Of a stretch of 64,000 bases of DNA, positions 11,150 through 21,913 are shown piece after piece. Origin of the DNA: Corythucha ciliata (taxonomy: Eukaryota; Arthropoda; Insecta; Hemiptera; Tingidae); NCBI GenBank assembly GCA_038030265.1, contig CM075943.1:2666001-2730000 (forward strand). The letters run 5' to 3'. Each line of letters begins with the position of its first letter. Position 1 is the first letter of the stretch. A program made the translations under genes and the position numbers. The notes beneath the pieces were generated by a model. It saw nothing but the letters and a program-made list of their open reading frames with translations. It was not told the DNA's origin and ran no database searches.

Positions 11150-12670
11150 CAATCAACTTTTCTCGGGTGACATTTTCTTCTAGTTCTTTACCTCCTCTTA
11201 GCAACTGTACCTTCCTCTTGAGACTTGCCCTTGCTTTTACGAGTTTCTCTTCAAGTCGTTTATCACTTGACTCCATTTCGCCTACTGGCACTTGTATCGG
11301 ATGTTTTTCATATTTTAATAGTAGTCTAGTAAAAGAAAGGTAGTAGATTGAACCAGCTGGTAACTCCAAAGTTGTGATTGGGATTTGTTCGGAGGGGTCT
11401 GGAGATGGTGTACTCATAAGTCCCCGCCTCTAGCCCACGAGCTAGCTGCTGGACGTAGCAAAACGTGCATAATTTTTCACTTTATTACCTGTAGTTCGTA
11501 AACTCTAGGTCACACCCAAAAACTTATGGGATGACAAAACAAAGTTGACAAAATTCCTCAAAAATTAGTTTTCGACAAGATTTTTGTAGCTTCAACCGCT
11601 TAAGAGATAATAGCGTTAAAAGTGACACTATTCTCGAACCCCTTCACTGTTTTTTATGAACAATGCGTTGTAGCGTCCTCGCCGTTGACGTTACGACATT
11701 GATGCATAGCAAAGAAGTTAATCATCATGAAATTCTCTTTACAAAAAACAAAAATGATACTCGCTTATCTCCGATAGGTGTCGATATACACGCAGTAGGA
11801 GAAAATTCCCTAACAATAAAAACTGTATTCTTATGGGATGGTCCTGTTAATTTGATGAAAACGGCTATTTGATAAACTAGTATTGTTAACTTATCACAGG
11901 TAATTTGAAAAATAGCTTGAACTAATGTGTCTTTAACCGTTTTAAGGCTCATTTTACGTCAAAGTTAGCTGTATATGAGGATATTCGGTCTGTCCGTTCC
12001 GAGAACTGTAATGATCGCGGGGACATGGAAACAAGCGTTCTCATAGCGAAAATTGCTCATGTAAAGGTCCCAGGCAACTAAGAAATTCCAGCGGAACCTT
12101 TTTTCCCCTCGGGTTACTGAAGCAAGCCGAAAACCTAACCGTGTTGAGGGGTGTATAGAGCATTGAGGGCAGAAAAAGGGCTCTGAATAACTTCTTCAGA
12201 GCATGCACTCTGGCATGGTCGCAAATCAAACGAGGTGATACGATTAACGCATCCTCTACCGTACCTAGCCGCATGCCGCGTGATTTCTAGATGCCAGAGT
12301 GCATGCTTGAGAGTGTCTTCCGCTGATTGGGGAGGGGAAGGAGTGCCCGGTCCGGTCAACCCTGTTCATTCTAGTCAAAGGGACTAGTCAGTTTAGATTT
12401 ATACATCGATCGGGTGAGTTGTTGGTTGTACCTATTATGTATAGTTTTACGTTATCTATTGTGTTCCGTTATTATCTCGTTCTGTTAGTGTTAATGTTGG
12501 TCATTGCTGTTGTTGACCCTCCTGCTTATTTAGCTTGCTTATGTGTTATATTCAAATTCTGACGGGGGGATTTTTGATTTCTGTTGAAACTAGGTGTGTT
12601 GAAAATGGCCGATTGGCCGAAACCGGTCCAATAAATAAATATAGCAACAGCGGAAGAGGACTTATTTTCC

Positions 12671-13039
12671 TTGTTTATCTGGATTTATAAATATTATGAA
12701 ACTTTCCCAATCACTCTTGAAAACTTCCCAGTGCATTCTACATTTTTAAACCTCAGTTTTGATGAAGTTCATAAATTAAACGTATTCATGACACCCCTTG
12801 AAGAATTAGAAGAAAATTACTCTACTTTTGACCATGTGCCAATCTTATACTCCTTTTGTATTCTGTCCCTTTGTATTATATCGCTTTTGCTAATTCTTAA
12901 ATTCCAACCCTTCAATTTCAATTGTCTAAAAAGAAAAGTAAATGAACCCATTGAAGTAAACGAAACAATTGAAGTAAATTCGCCTGAAACTAATCATGCT
13001 CAATCACCCCCAAAATTTTGTGTACCCAGTATATTTTGA
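12671..13039 (+). pseudogene. Envelope-like C-terminal fragment of a gypsy-type element (copy A)
   Basis: A 122-codon frame ends at TGA 13037-13039. It has an ectodomain-like N-terminal half, one strongly hydrophobic segment of about 20 residues (ILYSFCILSLCIISLLLIL), and a short basic/polar tail. That is the layout of the C-terminus of an insect errantivirus-type Env. A polypurine tract and an AGTTA...TAACT LTR follow directly, which supports the assignment. Most of the protein and all of gag-pol are missing, so it is a dead fragment. Confidence 0.5.
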
Positions 13040-13070
13040 CATGTGGAACTGCCAAACTTAAGGAGGGAGG

Positions 13071-13270
13071 AGTTATAGAGCAATAATCCCGTATTTCTAT
13101 GTAACCCTAGATCCCTGCGAAATGCAGAATCTTCAATTTTGTACTAGAATAAATAGTCTAGGAAAATAGAAAGACAGTTAGTCGATTGGTGTAACGCGTA
13201 GAGATAACTTGTGCGGAAAAATAAAATGAAGTTTTTTAAAAACCATTTTTGTCGTTCGGACCATTTAACT
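13071..13270 (+). mobile_element. Short gypsy-type LTR (copy A)
   Basis: It follows the polypurine tract AAGGAGGGAGG at 13060-13070. It begins AGTTATAGAG and ends CATTTAACT, so the termini are AGTTA and TAACT, a perfect 5-bp inverted pair typical of gypsy-group LTRs. An AATAAA signal lies inside. Only this 3' LTR is seen. Confidence 0.55.
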
Positions 13271-13567
13271 TACGAACTACAGGTAATAAAGTGAAAAATT
13301 ATGCACGTTTTTCTACGTCCAGCTGCTAGCTCGTGGGCTAGAGGCGGGGACTTTTGAGTACACCATCTCCAGACCCCTCCGAACAAATCCCAATCACAAC
13401 TTTAGAATTACCAGCTGGTTCAATCTATGCCTTTCCAAGAAGCATTCGTTTACTAGACTATAGGGGTATTCATGAAAAATGTTAAACCTTGTATTTGTTT
13501 TACGCTAAATTCGGAACAAATGGGTAAGGCCATAGAAACGGAGAAACTGAACACAAAAAATTCTTAG

Positions 13568-13621
13568 GGCTTAGCTTCGCTCTAAGCTTGACGAGGCTTA
13601 GCTTCGCCCTAAGCTTGACGA
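13568..13621 (+). repeat. 27-bp minisatellite, two units (copy A)
   Basis: GGCTTAGCTTCGCTCTAAGC plus TTGACGA is repeated twice here, once at 11036-11062, and three times at the matching site in copy B. The unit is partly palindromic (AGCTT and AAGCT). Confidence 0.8.
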
Positions 13622-14149
13622 GGGTATATCTAGGTACGGTGCGCTACCTCCACGACGTTTACCTGCATTTACCTTGTGCGCTAACTTCACGTGCGCTAGG
13701 TCCACGCAATCAGGGCTACAGGGGCTTGCTGCGAGGGGTGGAAGTAAACAATCTTCATTAAGTTCCATCAAGAAATCGTTGCTCAATTTTATTATTTCAG
13801 TTATAAATAGAGGTACCTACCTACACATAAAAGTGTAAGAATCAGCGAGCGAGCCAAATGAAAGGGGAATGGGAGAGAAAGAGAATTGTACATTTGTACC
13901 GTCGTAAAGGTAGGTTTACACGCTGCGATGTGTCGTTGCAATTTGTCGGTGCGATCGGGTTGTTGCGATTTGTCGTTGTGTGTAAACGTAGCATCGCAAC
14001 GATTTGTCGGGGTTGACCGCACCCGGATCAATTTCTGAGAATCGCAACGACAAGTTGTTACGTGTAAACGATGACCCCACTTGTTGGTGTGCAATCCCAA
14101 GCTCAGTCTGTGTTCTGGCGATGGATCCGTATCTTTTTAATCGTGAATT

Positions 14150-16397
14150 ATGGAAGATTCTTCCCCAAAACAGACTCCTAGGGAGTTTTTGAGTGAATTT
14201 ATTGAACTTTATCGTAGTTTAAAATGTCTGTGGCTCATTAAGAGCAGAGAATATTCCGATAGGAATAAAAAAGAACTGGCTTACAATCAGCTCGTTAAAA
14301 AATATCAGGAGTTTGATCCTTCAGCAAACAAAAACACTGTTGTTAAAAAAATAGCTTCGCTAAGAACGGTCTACAAGAAGGAATTGGCAAAAGTATTGAA
14401 ATCTGAAAAATCCGGAACCGGCGCTGATGATCTGTATAAACCTTCTTTGTGGTAGTACTTCGACCTCCTTCATTTTTTGAGAGACCAAGACTCTGCAAGA
14501 CCTAGTAGGAGTACAATGAGTGATGCGGTTCAGAAACACAAAGTGAAGTAAGTAAAACATTTCATTTCGTGTAATAATACCGTTATAATTGTTTTACAAT
14601 ATTAAATTATACTTAAATTCTTTTTGTTTTTTATTACAAAGACAAGTACATTTACTGACAAAAAGTTAATGAAGAACATCGCAGAGTCTCTAAACATCTC
14701 ATAGTTTAAATAAAACTAAAGCTTTTAACTAATTTACTCTAAATTTCAAACGTTCAATGCAAAAGCTTCTTGCCAAGGAACTGACCCCTCCTCGTTAAAG
14801 TACGCACAGAACATTTCTCGAACGGTTTTCTCTTCTTGTAAAACTTGACCTCCTTAACGTCTTTCGAGATTGTGGAACAATTCGGGATCAGGCCTAGCAC
14901 CTTGTTGATTAGTACCATCGATAATATTTTCTTGGTCAAAAATTTCAGGAGGGGAGTAAGTAGATGATTTTTTACTCAATAAGTTGTGCAAAGCACAGCA
15001 AGCAAGAACTACAGATTCGATAGATTCCACTTGTAAATTTATTGCAGTGTGAAAAATACGAAAACGCGAAGCTAAAATTCCAAAACTGTTCTCGACTACT
15101 CGCCTGGCCCTCGATATACGATAGTTACATATTCTTCTCTCGTTATTAAGAGAATCCCGACCATAAGGTTTAATAAGATCAGGTCTTAATGCAAAGGCAT
15201 CATCACCCACAAAAACATATTCCAGGGCAAGATCACAGCTAACTGGTTCGGGTCCAGGAATATTTAGTTGCTTGTTTGTTAGTCTTTCGTAGAAAAGAGT
15301 GTTATTAATCACACCTCCATCTGATATTCTACCGATTGTCCCTACATCACAAAGTATAAATTCACAGTGAGCGTTTGCTATAGCCATCAAGACTATGCTG
15401 TGTGTCTTTTTGTAGTTGAAGTAATAGGAACCACTATCCTTTGAAGGAACGATTCGGACATGCTTGCCATCTATGGCTCCCAAGCAATGAGGAAATTGCC
15501 ATTTCTCTTCAAAATCTGAGGCAATTTTGACCCACTCATCGGCTGTTTTAGGAAACTGAAAAAAAAAAATCAATTATTTTATATTGGCACAAGTATAAAA
15601 ATGCAAAATGTCTTGGCACTATTCTCACTTTACGAATTTTTAATTAAAAAAAAAAACATAGAATAGGTAGGTACCTAAGAAAAAAAAAATTATGTACATA
15701 CGTAAGAATTAAAAAGGTATTAAATTCAATGCTATTAATTTCCTACAAATTTATTTCCTCGTCACGTTTCCTGACACCTGCTTTTTATTTCAAACAGGAG
15801 GATTCAGAACCTACGGATCTACCCCATTCCGAACAAGTGGATGTGGCTCTTCCAACACCTGTTGATGGGGAATCAAGCACATCACGAAGCGTGACACCAT
15901 CACCAATTGTATCGAGGCCTAATAAGAAAAAAAAGGGGTTTACTCCGGCAGATGAGGTGATACAGCTCGCGGGAGAGCAGCTAAAAAGTATTCGTGCTGA
16001 TGATGAATTCGACGCCTACGGAAAGTATGTAGCCCATAAGCTACGTTCCCTCAAAGGAACCCAGGCCATATTCGCTAGAAAACTCATAAATGACGTGATT
16101 TTTGAGGGGGAACTTCAAACCCTCACCAAAAATTTCAAAGTGATGGACAGTCAACCACACCGTTCATTTGACTATAATCAGCAATTTAGCCCCCAACTTT
16201 ATCACCAACAATCCTACCCCCACACGTCGCGAAGGCCAGACCATCAATCCTCAAATTCTCATATGCTCATGCTCAACCCGCAACAACACAACCCTTGTTC
16301 ATCCAGTAATTCCGTTCAACAGCCCCAACGCTCTCCAATATTTACTCTCAACCAAGATTCTCATGGTAGTATGACAGCTAAATGCGCAAACAAGTAA
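14150..16397 (+). pseudogene. Harbinger Myb/MADF helper (copy A)
   Basis: Exon 1 is 14150-14547 and exon 2 is 15798-16397, joined by a GTAAGT...CAAACAG intron. Exon 1 is a MADF-like domain (FLSEFIELYRSLKCLWLIKS, then KKIASLRTVYKKELAKVLKS). Exon 2 has a basic stretch RPNKKKKGF and a BESS-like helical region before a Gln/Pro-rich tail. A TAG at 14453-14455 sits between LW and YFDLLHF, where the family normally reads straight through, and copy B shares it. Copy A also lacks one A near 14535, shifting exon 1. In Harbinger systems the helper carries the transposase into the nucleus and binds the TIRs. Confidence 0.65.
14746..15555 (-). pseudogene. Harbinger DDE transposase, catalytic exon (copy A)
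   Basis: Minus-strand exon 2 starts after a TTTTTCAG acceptor with FPKTADEW. It carries HCLGAIDGKHVRI (first Asp), YVFVGDDAFALR (second Asp) and ENSFGILASRFRIF (Glu), the HARBI1-type DDE triad. A TAA (plus-strand TTA at 14854-14856) truncates it after NLERR, about 36 codons before the end used in copy B. Exon 1 is 16932 to beyond 17063. The exon lies wholly inside the helper's intron on the opposite strand. Confidence 0.8.
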
Positions 16398-16436
16398 TCC
16401 TCGTCAACCTCGTGACCAGCCAGGACCACAACTTAA

Positions 16437-16575
16437 TAGGTCCGTTCCATTGTTTTGCTTGTGCTACACCAGTGTAGAAAACCATGTGATTCCATTGACT
16501 TATTCTGAAAAATTGAATGAAACCAGATGATTTTCTTCAAAAGTGTAGCACTCGCGAAACAATGGAACGGACCTA
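16437..16575. mobile_element. TA-flanked foldback MITE (copy A)
   Basis: TAGGTCCGTTCCATTGTTT is mirrored by AAACAATGGAACGGACCTA, and pairing continues inward through GTGCTACA. It is about 139 bp including TA on each side and has no ORF. It lies just after helper exon 2 inside the transposase intron, and is in the same place in copy B (32360-32498). Confidence 0.75.
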
Positions 16576-17063
16576 ATGTTTCGACCTATTTTTCAAATTT
16601 CGAGTAGCAGAACATCTGTTTTATATTCCATGACTATTCACTTTATATTGTAATTACACTTCATTTATGTATTAAATTGCATTTTTTCTACTTTTTCAAT
16701 TTTTCGTTACTTTTTTTTGGGTGTAGGGCATACTATCGACTCTGATTTTTTTCTCATGGAAAAATGTTGTTTTTTTCGCATTTCTCGGCGTAGCAGGATA
16801 TTTTTTTATGTAAAAGTAATGTTTGGTTACAACCTACCTTTTTTGTTGGAAAATGAAGACTATTCCATATTTTTATATGAGTAATAATAATTATATTCAT
16901 TAAAAAAAATCAATAATAAAATGATACTTACTTGGATGTATTGTTGTAATACTTTGTAGATAGCCTCACAGGTTTCTGGTATTATTGAGCTGAGAGCTGG
17001 TTTAGAAATGGCAGTGGAAAACTCCATGTCCTTCAACGTTCTACCGGTGGCAAGAAATCGTAA

Positions 17064-17563
17064 NNNNNNNNNNNNNNNNNNNNNNNNNNNNNNNNNNNNN
17101 NNNNNNNNNNNNNNNNNNNNNNNNNNNNNNNNNNNNNNNNNNNNNNNNNNNNNNNNNNNNNNNNNNNNNNNNNNNNNNNNNNNNNNNNNNNNNNNNNNNN
17201 NNNNNNNNNNNNNNNNNNNNNNNNNNNNNNNNNNNNNNNNNNNNNNNNNNNNNNNNNNNNNNNNNNNNNNNNNNNNNNNNNNNNNNNNNNNNNNNNNNNN
17301 NNNNNNNNNNNNNNNNNNNNNNNNNNNNNNNNNNNNNNNNNNNNNNNNNNNNNNNNNNNNNNNNNNNNNNNNNNNNNNNNNNNNNNNNNNNNNNNNNNNN
17401 NNNNNNNNNNNNNNNNNNNNNNNNNNNNNNNNNNNNNNNNNNNNNNNNNNNNNNNNNNNNNNNNNNNNNNNNNNNNNNNNNNNNNNNNNNNNNNNNNNNN
17501 NNNNNNNNNNNNNNNNNNNNNNNNNNNNNNNNNNNNNNNNNNNNNNNNNNNNNNNNNNNNNNN
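17064..17563. other. Assembly gap, 500 N
   Basis: It is exactly 500 N, the same length as the gap at 58596, so this is a default spacer and not a measured distance. ORFs reading through it are artefacts. Confidence 0.98.
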
Positions 17564-17743
17564 AAATGTTCGATTTGGCGGGATTTCAAGTACGCCAATT
17601 TTGTTAATTAAAAAAATATTTATTTATTTACATGGAAGGATTGATCCACCCATCCTCTCTTTTATCTATCGAAATTATTTTTTTTGTGAAAATGTGAAAC
17701 TTCCTCATTACTCTAGAAATCCCCTCGACCTGGGGTGTAACGA

Positions 17744-18893
17744 CCTGGATGCCGTCGATAAAGAAGACGTGCTTACTGATGAGATTCGTGTGGAGGGGGT
17801 TGACGCGCAAGACAGACCAGGGCCGATTGAACTTCTAATAGGAGCGAAACATCTAGCGGTATTAATTACCCCGAAAACGAAATCATTGAAAAATGGACTT
17901 GCGGCTACGCAAACTCTACTGGATTGGACAAACTTGGAAAGATTCGCGCAGAAGAAACCCCCGCAATGGACAATGTAACGAGTTTGTTTGGTGAAGGAGG
18001 GGACGATGTTTCCAGGCTGTGGGAGCTCGAATTGCTGGGAATAAAAGAAAGTGGTGAAAAACAGACAGCGAAAGAAAAGGCGCTAGAGATTTCCCAATTT
18101 TTCAAGGACACGAGTATTGTTGACAACGAAACAGTAAGGTACACCGTGAGTCTTCCTTGGAAAGACGGCCCCCCTTAGACAACTATAAGGCGGCGCGGCG
18201 TGTGAACGGACAAGAAGGGTGTGGGAGAGACTAAAGAACAACGGGCTCATCACCGCTTATGAAGACGTTTTTAAAGGTAGGAAAGAAGAAGGGATTATTG
18301 AAAAAGTGGATCCTTTACAAGAACTAAGAAAAGGATATTTTCTTCCCCACAGCCCGGAGGTGAAGAAGGAGGGGACAACCAAAATAAGACCGGTACACGA
18401 CGCAACGAGCGAGTTAGTTTTGTGATGAAGAAATTCGGTAGTAATTTCAAAATGTCAATTTTCCTTTTTTGTGTTTTCCTTCTTTTGTATCCTGATCCAT
18501 TAATCAACATCAATAACCGATACCTCGATAAGAGATGCCGAAAGAGTCGTAATTGAGACGTAAAACTGACCTTGAATGGACTTCCATTAGCCCTAAAATT
18601 AACGTCTTCAATACATAAAATAGACCTTGAATAGGTGTCTATTAGACGTATACATAGACCGGACTTTGACGTCTAATAGATGCTAGGATAGACCGTCCAC
18701 GTAAATTAGATCCCTATGGGACGTGATCACGGACGATAGTCTCGACGAAAATCTGGACGAGGAAGAGGAGAACGTGTTCTGGCTGGACGATGAAGAACCA
18801 GCAGATTCCAACGAAGAACCTTTGGGAGCGATCCAAGATGTGCGCACGCGCGGAGGCAGAATTGTGCGACCTCCGGAAAAATTGGACCTATAA
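17744..18893 (+). pseudogene. BEL/Pao pol remnant (copy B)
   Basis: It is the same internally deleted pol as copy A, ending RTRGGRIVRPPEKLDL and TAA at 18891-18893. It lacks about 200 bp that precede the retropepsin segment in A. It is separated from its LTR by the 3.44-kb transposon inserted at 18957. Confidence 0.75.
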
Positions 18894-18970
18894 GTTTTTC
18901 TGTTTTGATGTATGAATAAAAATACTTTTATTTTGTTTACTTCCAATTCTATATATCGATGGCATCACAT

Positions 18971-19440
18971 GATAACCTCGTATCTCAATTTTTGGTCATT
19001 TTTTTTTTATTGTACTTTCCGCATGAAAACCTCGTATCTCATCACTCTGTGACTTGAATTCTGGCGGAAAATGATTTTTTCTGCTCTGTAAAGGCCTCAA
19101 TGATAACCTCGGTTTTGATCGTTGTCTTCACCGACTGTGATAACCTCGTATCTTGGGCGTTTGGAAGATACGAGGTTATCACTCCGTCTATGAAAACCTC
19201 GTATCTTGGTTGATTCAAAGAACCGAGGTTATCACTCTTCCCACCGACTGCGACTGTGAATGGTACCTCTGTCTAGCGCTTATTTCAATTCGTCACTTGA
19301 AAAGTAAGTACTTTTTTGACTATTGATTAATCACTAGAACAATTGATTGAATGTCATTTAAGAGAATAAGTTATGAACAGCTCGAATGAGATAGGATAAT
19401 CTCACCTCTCAGCTTTCTATGACAACCTCGTATATTTTTT
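18971..19440. promoter_or_regulatory. Subterminal repeat cluster, left end
   Basis: TGATAACCTCGTATCT-type motifs occur near 18971, 19024, 19097, 19140, 19166 (inverted), 19191, 19226 (inverted) and 19420. Right-end copies lie near 22162, 22197 and 22366 (inverted). Arrays like this usually serve as transposase-binding sites. The inverted pair at 19140/19166 can also form a hairpin. Confidence 0.7.
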
Positions 19441-19576
19441 AGGCATTATTGTTTTAATACTGGTCCCCTAGAATTTACTTAAATCTGAGATGATTATCTT
19501 ACTGTTAAACCGATGACTCGTTTTTCAGGAATGATTTCAAGTCGAGCGCGAAAGATGGTCGGTCTGGCTCTGTCGA

Positions 19577-21913
19577 ATGCATGACGTATGTACAACCATT
19601 CGTCATCCTGCTATCAATGATCCAGATGAAGCTATGATGCTGCTGAATGAAGACTTTAAGGTAATTGGGGACGAGTCTGCTAACATTGCCTCAGTCATAC
19701 CCGATCAAATCGAAATAGATAAGGGCAATAATAGTGGTGGAGGAATAACCATTCCTAAACCTTCCGAGATTGTTCTAGTCTTATCAGAACTGGACAATTT
19801 CAAAACTGACATCGATGAATACATAATTCCTCAAATACTTGAAATCATCGACGATTGGAGCCAAAAAGAGGCAATTGCGTTAAGCACAGAGAATCAAACA
19901 AGCCACGGAGCGAGTGTTGACTCTATCCCAGATATTTCAAGACAAGAGATTTGCCCTTCTTTTCTCCAACCTGACGGCGAATTCGACAATGTTTCCATAG
20001 AAGAACGTGAGGACGATCCAGACTACTTCGTTGATCTCGAACAGGTCGACTCTACTGACGAATCCCAGGATGAATATGACGAGCTTGAACAACGCGACGA
20101 AGCCGGTCAGGCAAAAAGGGTCAATGAAGAGGAAACCATGGATGACGCCGCCGTCAGAAAAAGGAAACGTTGCAAGAGGGCTGATGTCAAATCGTGGCAA
20201 CAAAACCACAGAAAGACTCTCAGAATGACAGGCCAAGCTTACCTGGGAAGAAAGCAAGGAACTTCTAAATTCACTGAATCCAAACCTCCAAGGATGATGA
20301 AGCATCGGTGTTCATGTGGGGAAAAGCGTCCGACAAAAAAAACCGACAAGCCTCCCAGAAATAACATTAAATTTAAATGTTACGCCATCAGTGATGAGGA
20401 ACGCGTAAAATTGTTCAACAGCTTCTGGCAGTTATCATGGGAGAGTAAGAGAGTATTTGTGAAAGCTAATGTAGAAAGATGTCAAGTGGCTCATAGGACG
20501 ACTGAAAACAAGAACGAAACCAACGAATTCCGTCGAAACGGTTCCCTCAATTACTTTCTGACGCCTTCTTCAGCTCTCGGAAGGCTTCGAGTCTGCAAAA
20601 CTATGTTTTTAAATACATTAAACGTCGGTGAGTGGAGTGTGGCCAATTGGACGAAAGACTCTTCAAAAGAAGAGCGACCCAGTAGCACGTCTTGTTCTTC
20701 GCGAATCAAAGTTCGACGAAACAGTGGAGAAGCAGAACTAAAAAATAGTGTCATTACTTTCTTTAATGCCCTGCCAAAACTGGAATCTCATTACTGCAGG
20801 AAAGATACTTCCAAAAAATATCTAGAACCCCTGTGGCAAAGTAAGGAAAAACTCTACCGTGAATATGTGAGTCAAACCATGCCACAAAATCCTGCGTCAC
20901 TCACACTTTTCAAATTTGTGTTTGATGATATGAATTTGTCATTGTTCCAACCCAAGAAAGATCAGTGTGACTTATGCTGCAGTTTTAAAGAAAAAAATGT
21001 GGACGAGTCAATTTACAACGCACACATTGAACAGAAAGAAAGGGCTCGATCGGAAAAGCAGGCTGACAAAGACTCGTCGGGGGAGGACACCGTGGTGTTG
21101 ACAATGGACCTTCAAGCGGTACTATTGTGCCCTAAAGTTAATGCGTCGGCTTTGTATTATAAAACTAAACTGAAGGTTCATAACTTCACAATCTACAATG
21201 TAAAAACGAAAGACACTCACTGTTACTTTTGGGACGAAACTCAAGGAGGTGTAACGGGGGACGAATTTGCCAGCATTCTCTTTAAATTCATAACTACGAA
21301 CATAGACAGATCGCACGTTAATACTGTCATCGTGTTTAGTGACGGCTGTACATACCAAAATCGAAATGTTATAATGGCAAATGCAATGCTCCTAGCCAGC
21401 AAAGTAACTGGTTTTCGTATCATCCAGAAGTATTTGACAAAAGGACACACGCAAATGGAAGTAGATTCCGTTCACGCGACGATCGAGCGAGAGTTCAGGA
21501 ACCGCAATGTGTACCTTCCCTCAGGCTACATTTCTGCTGCAAGGAGGGCGAGATGTAACCCTAAACCCTACGAAGTGATTGACTTGGATTTCTCCTTTTT
21601 TTTGGAATTCAGAAAATTGAAATTCGTCCGTAACCTACGTCCAGGTTCGAAAAAGGGGGATCCCACTGTAATGGACCTAAAATGCATACAGTACACCCCT
21701 GATGGGAGTATTCTTGTAAAGACTGATTTTAACCAGGAATATTCACCGTTGCCGCAACGGATCTCCGCGATTACTAACGAAATCTGTCCGCCGCCTCTTT
21801 TCTCACAGAGAGTCCCAATTAAAGCTTCAAAATTCAAAGACCTTCAAGAGCTTAAGGAAGTTATCCCGAAAGATGCTCACAACTTTTATGATTGCCTGCC
21901 AAGCGATTTGTAG
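19577..21913 (+). CDS. Transposase-like protein of the 3.44-kb element
   Basis: This is an unbroken 778-codon frame ending TAG at 21911-21913. The N-terminal third is acidic and then basic (KRKRCKRADVKSW near residue 195). A Cys cluster MKHRCSCGEKRP lies near residue 240 and a second zinc-like site KKDQCDLCCSFKEKN near 470. The RNase H-like core follows: TVVLTMDLQAVLLCP (first Asp, about 515), NTVIVFSDGCTYQNRN (second Asp, about 590) and KGHTQMEVDSVHATIERE (D/E, about 630). The DGC..QNRN and GHTQME motifs belong to an insect/cnidarian repetitive protein family I recognise but cannot name with certainty. The TIRs and 4-bp duplication make it the probable transposase. The 19577 ATG is the first in frame; an upstream exon is possible. 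No breaks are seen, so it may be functional. Confidence 0.8.
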   Translation: MHDVCTTIRHPAINDPDEAMMLLNEDFKVIGDESANIASVIPDQIEIDKGNNSGGGITIPKPSEIVLVLSELDNFKTDIDEYIIPQILEIIDDWSQKEAIALSTENQTSHGASVDSIPDISRQEICPSFLQPDGEFDNVSIEEREDDPDYFVDLEQVDSTDESQDEYDELEQRDEAGQAKRVNEEETMDDAAVRKRKRCKRADVKSWQQNHRKTLRMTGQAYLGRKQGTSKFTESKPPRMMKHRCSCGEKRPTKKTDKPPRNNIKFKCYAISDEERVKLFNSFWQLSWESKRVFVKANVERCQVAHRTTENKNETNEFRRNGSLNYFLTPSSALGRLRVCKTMFLNTLNVGEWSVANWTKDSSKEERPSSTSCSSRIKVRRNSGEAELKNSVITFFNALPKLESHYCRKDTSKKYLEPLWQSKEKLYREYVSQTMPQNPASLTLFKFVFDDMNLSLFQPKKDQCDLCCSFKEKNVDESIYNAHIEQKERARSEKQADKDSSGEDTVVLTMDLQAVLLCPKVNASALYYKTKLKVHNFTIYNVKTKDTHCYFWDETQGGVTGDEFASILFKFITTNIDRSHVNTVIVFSDGCTYQNRNVIMANAMLLASKVTGFRIIQKYLTKGHTQMEVDSVHATIEREFRNRNVYLPSGYISAARRARCNPKPYEVIDLDFSFFLEFRKLKFVRNLRPGSKKGDPTVMDLKCIQYTPDGSILVKTDFNQEYSPLPQRISAITNEICPPPLFSQRVPIKASKFKDLQELKEVIPKDAHNFYDCLPSDL

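Larger units (their letters stand above)
11340..13450. repeat. Inverted repeat (~170 bp arms) enclosing Env/LTR fragment (copy A)
   Basis: Arm 11340-11510 (GGGGTCTGGAGATGGTGTAC among others) is inverted at 13271-13450. The minus-strand frame starting MSTPSPDPSEQIPITTLELP arises from the left arm. Between the arms is non-coding DNA to 12640, then an Env-like fragment and LTR. The interior also has a perfect 17-bp inverted pair, AGCATGCACTCTGGCAT at 12198 and its complement at 12290. Confidence 0.65.
5413..17063 (+). repeat. Copy A of an 11.7-kb / 15.4-kb duplicated block
   Basis: From 5413 to the first N the sequence is collinear with 17564-32988, with only scattered base differences and a limited set of indels. 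Copy A ends exactly at the gap and copy B starts exactly after it. A carries about 200 bp near 5570-5770 and about 260 bp of hAT coding sequence that B lacks. B carries two extra transposon insertions and one extra minisatellite unit. This geometry is what two overlapping but unmerged contigs give. Confidence 0.9.
13908..17063. mobile_element. PIF/Harbinger element, truncated by gap (copy A)
   Basis: Left TIR AGGTAGGTTTACACGCTGCG follows a TAA at 13905-13907. The right end is lost in the gap; the complete version is 29832-33448. Gene order is identical: helper exon 1 (+), transposase exon 2 (-), helper exon 2 (+), transposase exon 1 (-, cut at 17063). Confidence 0.85.

Noticed and set aside
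11139..11417. Minus-strand 92-residue ORF (and 26315-26593)
   Set aside because: Its start lies in the inverted arm, and the same N-terminus is repeated in the opposite arm, so it is likely a repeat-derived frame. A real gene start captured in the repeat cannot be excluded.
17008..17607. Long frames of X residues across the gap
   Set aside because: They are reading frames through N, not sequence. The same applies at 58487-59155.
18971..19440. CRISPR-like array of TGATAACCTCGTATCT
   Set aside because: Spacing is irregular, orientation alternates, there are no cas genes, and the genome is eukaryotic. It fits subterminal transposon repeats.
19937..21837. Minus-strand ORFs inside 19577-21913
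   Set aside because: They are antisense shadows of the 778-codon frame.
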